From: Fuerstiella sp.
GTDB lineage: Bacteria; Planctomycetota; Planctomycetia; Planctomycetales; Planctomycetaceae
Assembly (NCBI GenBank): GCA_029941865.1
Contig: JAPYTO010000051.1
Span: 1-32,831 of the forward strand
Length of the DNA: 32,831 nt
Direction: 5' to 3'
A program made the position numbers and the translations under genes. Positions 30,797 through 32,831 of this stretch are shown piece by piece (position 1 is the stretch's first letter; each line of letters opens with the position of its first letter). Under the pieces are notes generated by a model, which worked only from the letters and a program-made list of their open reading frames with translations, searched no databases and was not told where the DNA came from.

Positions 30797-32296
30797 ATGG
30801 GTAAGCCAACCGGCTTCAAGGAATTCGCACGACAGGTCCCTCACGACCGAGACCCTTTGCTGCGTATTCTGGACTGGAATGAGTTTCACGAGCACATGCC
30901 GGTGGAGGACCTGCGGGCGCAGGGAGCCAGATGCATGGACTGTGGCGTGCCGTTTTGCCACACCGGTGAAATGATGGCCAACATGGCGTCCGGCTGTCCC
31001 GTCAACAATCTGATTCCGGAATGGAACGACCTGGTCTACAACGGTCGCTGGAAGGAGGCGTTGGATCGCCTGCACCTGACCAACAACTTTCCTGAATTCA
31101 CCGGACGAGTCTGTCCGGCTCCGTGTGAAGGGTCGTGCTGTCTGGGCGTAAACGATCCTCCGGTCACGATCAAGAACATCGAATGTTCCATCATCGATCA
31201 CGGTTTCGATCAGGGCTGGGTTGTTCCTGAACCTCCCAAAGTCCGTACGGGCAAACGAATCGCCGTTGTCGGTTCCGGTCCCGCCGGTCTGGCTTGCGCG
31301 GCTCAGCTGAACAAAGCCGGGCACACGGTCACCGTCTACGAAAAGGACGACCGCGTCGGCGGATTGCTGATGTACGGTATTCCCAACATGAAGCTGGACA
31401 AAAAGGAAGTCGTCGATCGTCGCGTCAGACTGATGAAAGAGGAAGGCATTACGTTTGTCACCAGTACCGTGATCGGCAGAGACATTGCGGCGGACAAGCT
31501 GCAGGAAGACTTCGATGCTGTCGTCCTGGCGGTCGGGGCAACGCGACCTCGCGACCTGCCTTTGCCCGGCCGAGATCTCAACGGCATCCACTTTGCGATG
31601 GACTTCCTGCGTCCGAACACTCGCAGCCTGCTGGATTCCGGCCTGGAAGACGGCAACTACATCAGCGCCAAAGACAAACATGTGATTGTCATTGGCGGCG
31701 GGGACACGGGCACGGACTGTCTGGGTACGTCCGTCCGGCATGGCTGTAAAAGTATCGTCAATTTTGAAATCGTCGAACGACCACCGACGGAACGTCCATC
31801 CAACAACCCATGGCCGCAATGGCCGCGCGTGTTTCGAGTGGACTACGGTCATGAAGAAGCAGCCGCAAAGTTCGGGCAGGACCCGCGCGAATTCTGTGCG
31901 TCGACCATCGAATTCATCGACGACGGTAACGGGAACGTGAAAGGTCTGCGGTCGTGCGAGGTGGACTGGCAGAAGATCACCGAAGGCGGTCCTCCATTCA
32001 CTCCGATCCCCGGTACGGAAAAGGAGTACCCCGCTGATCTGGTGCTGCTGGCGATGGGCTTTCTGGGACCTGAGGGCGGCCCTGCCGAACAACTCGGCAT
32101 CGATGTCAGAGAAGGCCGTGGCGGCATGACGTGGTTCAAGGCCGAACACGAAGAGTACACCACCAACGTGGACAACGTGTTCGTCGCCGGCGACTGTCGC
32201 CGGGGACAAAGCTTAATCGTCTGGGCCATCAACGAAGGACGAGGCTGTGCTCGCGAAGTGGATCGCCACCTGATGGGCACAACGGATCTGCCGTAA
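30797..32296 (+). CDS. gltD: Glutamate synthase, small (beta) subunit
   Basis: 499 residues from ATG at 30797; the ribosome site is weak (GAGA). Cys-rich N-terminal 4Fe-4S domain ([11 protein letters not shown] at 45-55, CPVNN, then [10 protein letters not shown]), then an FAD-binding Rossmann fold ([12 protein letters not shown] near 157-168), an NADPH-binding fold ([10 protein letters not shown] near 298-307) and the terminal FAD-contact motif [21 protein letters not shown]. It takes electrons from NADPH and passes them through its Fe-S clusters to the large subunit. Length is slightly above the usual 450-490. It follows gltB with a structured 224-nt spacer rather than the usual tight junction. 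Confidence 0.96.
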   Translation: MGKPTGFKEFARQVPHDRDPLLRILDWNEFHEHMPVEDLRAQGARCMDCGVPFCHTGEMMANMASGCPVNNLIPEWNDLVYNGRWKEALDRLHLTNNFPEFTGRVCPAPCEGSCCLGVNDPPVTIKNIECSIIDHGFDQGWVVPEPPKVRTGKRIAVVGSGPAGLACAAQLNKAGHTVTVYEKDDRVGGLLMYGIPNMKLDKKEVVDRRVRLMKEEGITFVTSTVIGRDIAADKLQEDFDAVVLAVGATRPRDLPLPGRDLNGIHFAMDFLRPNTRSLLDSGLEDGNYISAKDKHVIVIGGGDTGTDCLGTSVRHGCKSIVNFEIVERPPTERPSNNPWPQWPRVFRVDYGHEEAAAKFGQDPREFCASTIEFIDDGNGNVKGLRSCEVDWQKITEGGPPFTPIPGTEKEYPADLVLLAMGFLGPEGGPAEQLGIDVREGRGGMTWFKAEHEEYTTNVDNVFVAGDCRRGQSLIVWAINEGRGCAREVDRHLMGTTDLP

Positions 32297-32395
32297 TGCG
32301 ACCACAGGGATTGTCGGGTGGCCACGAGTGCTTGCGGACGCAATGCCGCAGGCACAAGGCCGACAATGGAACGACGCAGTGCAAGGGGCTCCTGA

Positions 32396-32415
32396 CCCGG
32401 CACAGCATGCCCGGG
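32396..32415. terminator. GC-rich stem downstream of gltD
   Basis: CCCGGCA at 32396-32402 can pair with TGCCCGGG at 32408-32415 with one bulged base around a short loop, about 100 nt after the gltD stop. No T-run follows. The gap 32297-32645 contains no other recognisable feature. Confidence 0.25.
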
Positions 32416-32645
32416 CGTCCTTCGATTGACAGTCCAATGATCGATAAGACGTGCACGAGGTTTTCAGTTTCTCGATGCGTCTGGTGGTGAAGAGCGTCTG
32501 GAACTGACGAAGATGCTGGGCGGCATTGACCTGCGCACTGGCAGAAGACGTCGACGGTATCGACGACCGGTTTCTCAGAAAAAATCAGGATTCTGTTCGA
32601 ACTGACCTGGCGTAATTCAGCGCTGCCGATACAAGTCTCGGCGTT

Positions 32646-32831
32646 ATGGACAACGCCGACTTTCTTCCAACCGACCTTGTTGAATGCCAACAGATGCTGA
32701 TGGCTGCGTGGCAACAGTCCGTTCAGCTGGAACAACAGGTCGCGGCTTCAGAACAACAGGCCACAGCAGCAGCGCAGAAGGCCGCGGAACTCAATCATGT
32801 GCTCGACGAAACGGCTGCCACGCACAAGGAA
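32646..32831 (+). CDS. 5' end of a coiled-coil protein, probably IS66-type transposase
   Basis: 62 codons open to the window edge: MDNADFLPTDLVECQQML, then a Gln/Ala/Glu-rich heptad-like stretch (QLEQQVAASEQQA). The 'LPTDLxxCQQ' opening and the following coiled coil resemble the N-terminus of IS66 TnpC transposases, common in planctomycetes. The catalytic part lies outside the window, so the family is not confirmed. No clear ribosome site is seen, and the preceding IS66 tnpB-type gene is not recognisable. Confidence 0.4.
   Translation, partial: MDNADFLPTDLVECQQMLMAAWQQSVQLEQQVAASEQQATAAAQKAAELNHVLDETAATHKE

Overview
The window looks like chromosomal DNA of a planctomycete (Planctomycetota). 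The main reasons are the remains of a DUF1559-type protein with its Zn-ribbon 'CPCGGKY' segment, a pair of very small helix-turn-helix proteins carrying a 'GRWTPSP' motif, a sialate O-acetylesterase-like secreted enzyme, a Tat-exported protein of unknown function, and moderate-to-high GC with many dispersed palindromic elements between genes. This taxonomic call is an inference from gene content, not from a marker gene.

Layout. (i) 284-4027, minus strand: a pyruvate/2-oxoacid:ferredoxin oxidoreductase split into two genes. (ii) 4414-4968, plus strand: two tandem small HTH paralogues. (iii) 5071-12205, plus strand: a heavy-metal efflux locus, namely a broken TolC/CzcC-like outer-membrane gene, a His-rich exported protein, a CzcB-like membrane fusion protein, a CzcA/CusA-like RND pump and a His-rich lipoprotein. 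(iv) 12206-16311: gene scraps (possible integrase fragment, C-terminal MFS transporter piece), a secreted SASA-type esterase on the minus strand, a 42-residue zinc-ribbon protein and a Tat-signal protein. (v) 16488-24577: a stretch rich in damaged genes. It holds a hybrid histidine kinase with a frameshift and a missing ATPase domain, behind an intact RedB-like thioredoxin-fold gene; an intact exported amidohydrolase; a truncated mtfA; a DUF1559-type gene truncated and frameshifted; and an mscS/ybdG-type channel gene with an in-frame stop and a frameshift. (vi) 24578-25994: 1.4 kb with no recognisable gene. (vii) 25995-32296: intact gltB and gltD (glutamate synthase), separated by 224 nt holding three successive hairpins. 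(viii) 32646 to the right edge: the start of a coiled-coil reading frame, probably an IS66-type transposase.

How it works together. The PFOR pair links pyruvate or another 2-oxoacid to reduced ferredoxin, and GltBD makes glutamate from glutamine and 2-oxoglutarate; both are long, intact, motif-complete housekeeping genes. The metal-efflux genes form one dense operon flanked by His-rich periplasmic proteins, but the outer-membrane channel gene next to them is broken, so the pump would need a channel encoded elsewhere. The lesions in groups iii-v fall in accessory genes while the long core genes are clean, which argues for true gene decay rather than poor sequence. Several different families of palindromic, REP-like elements sit at gene ends and at break points.
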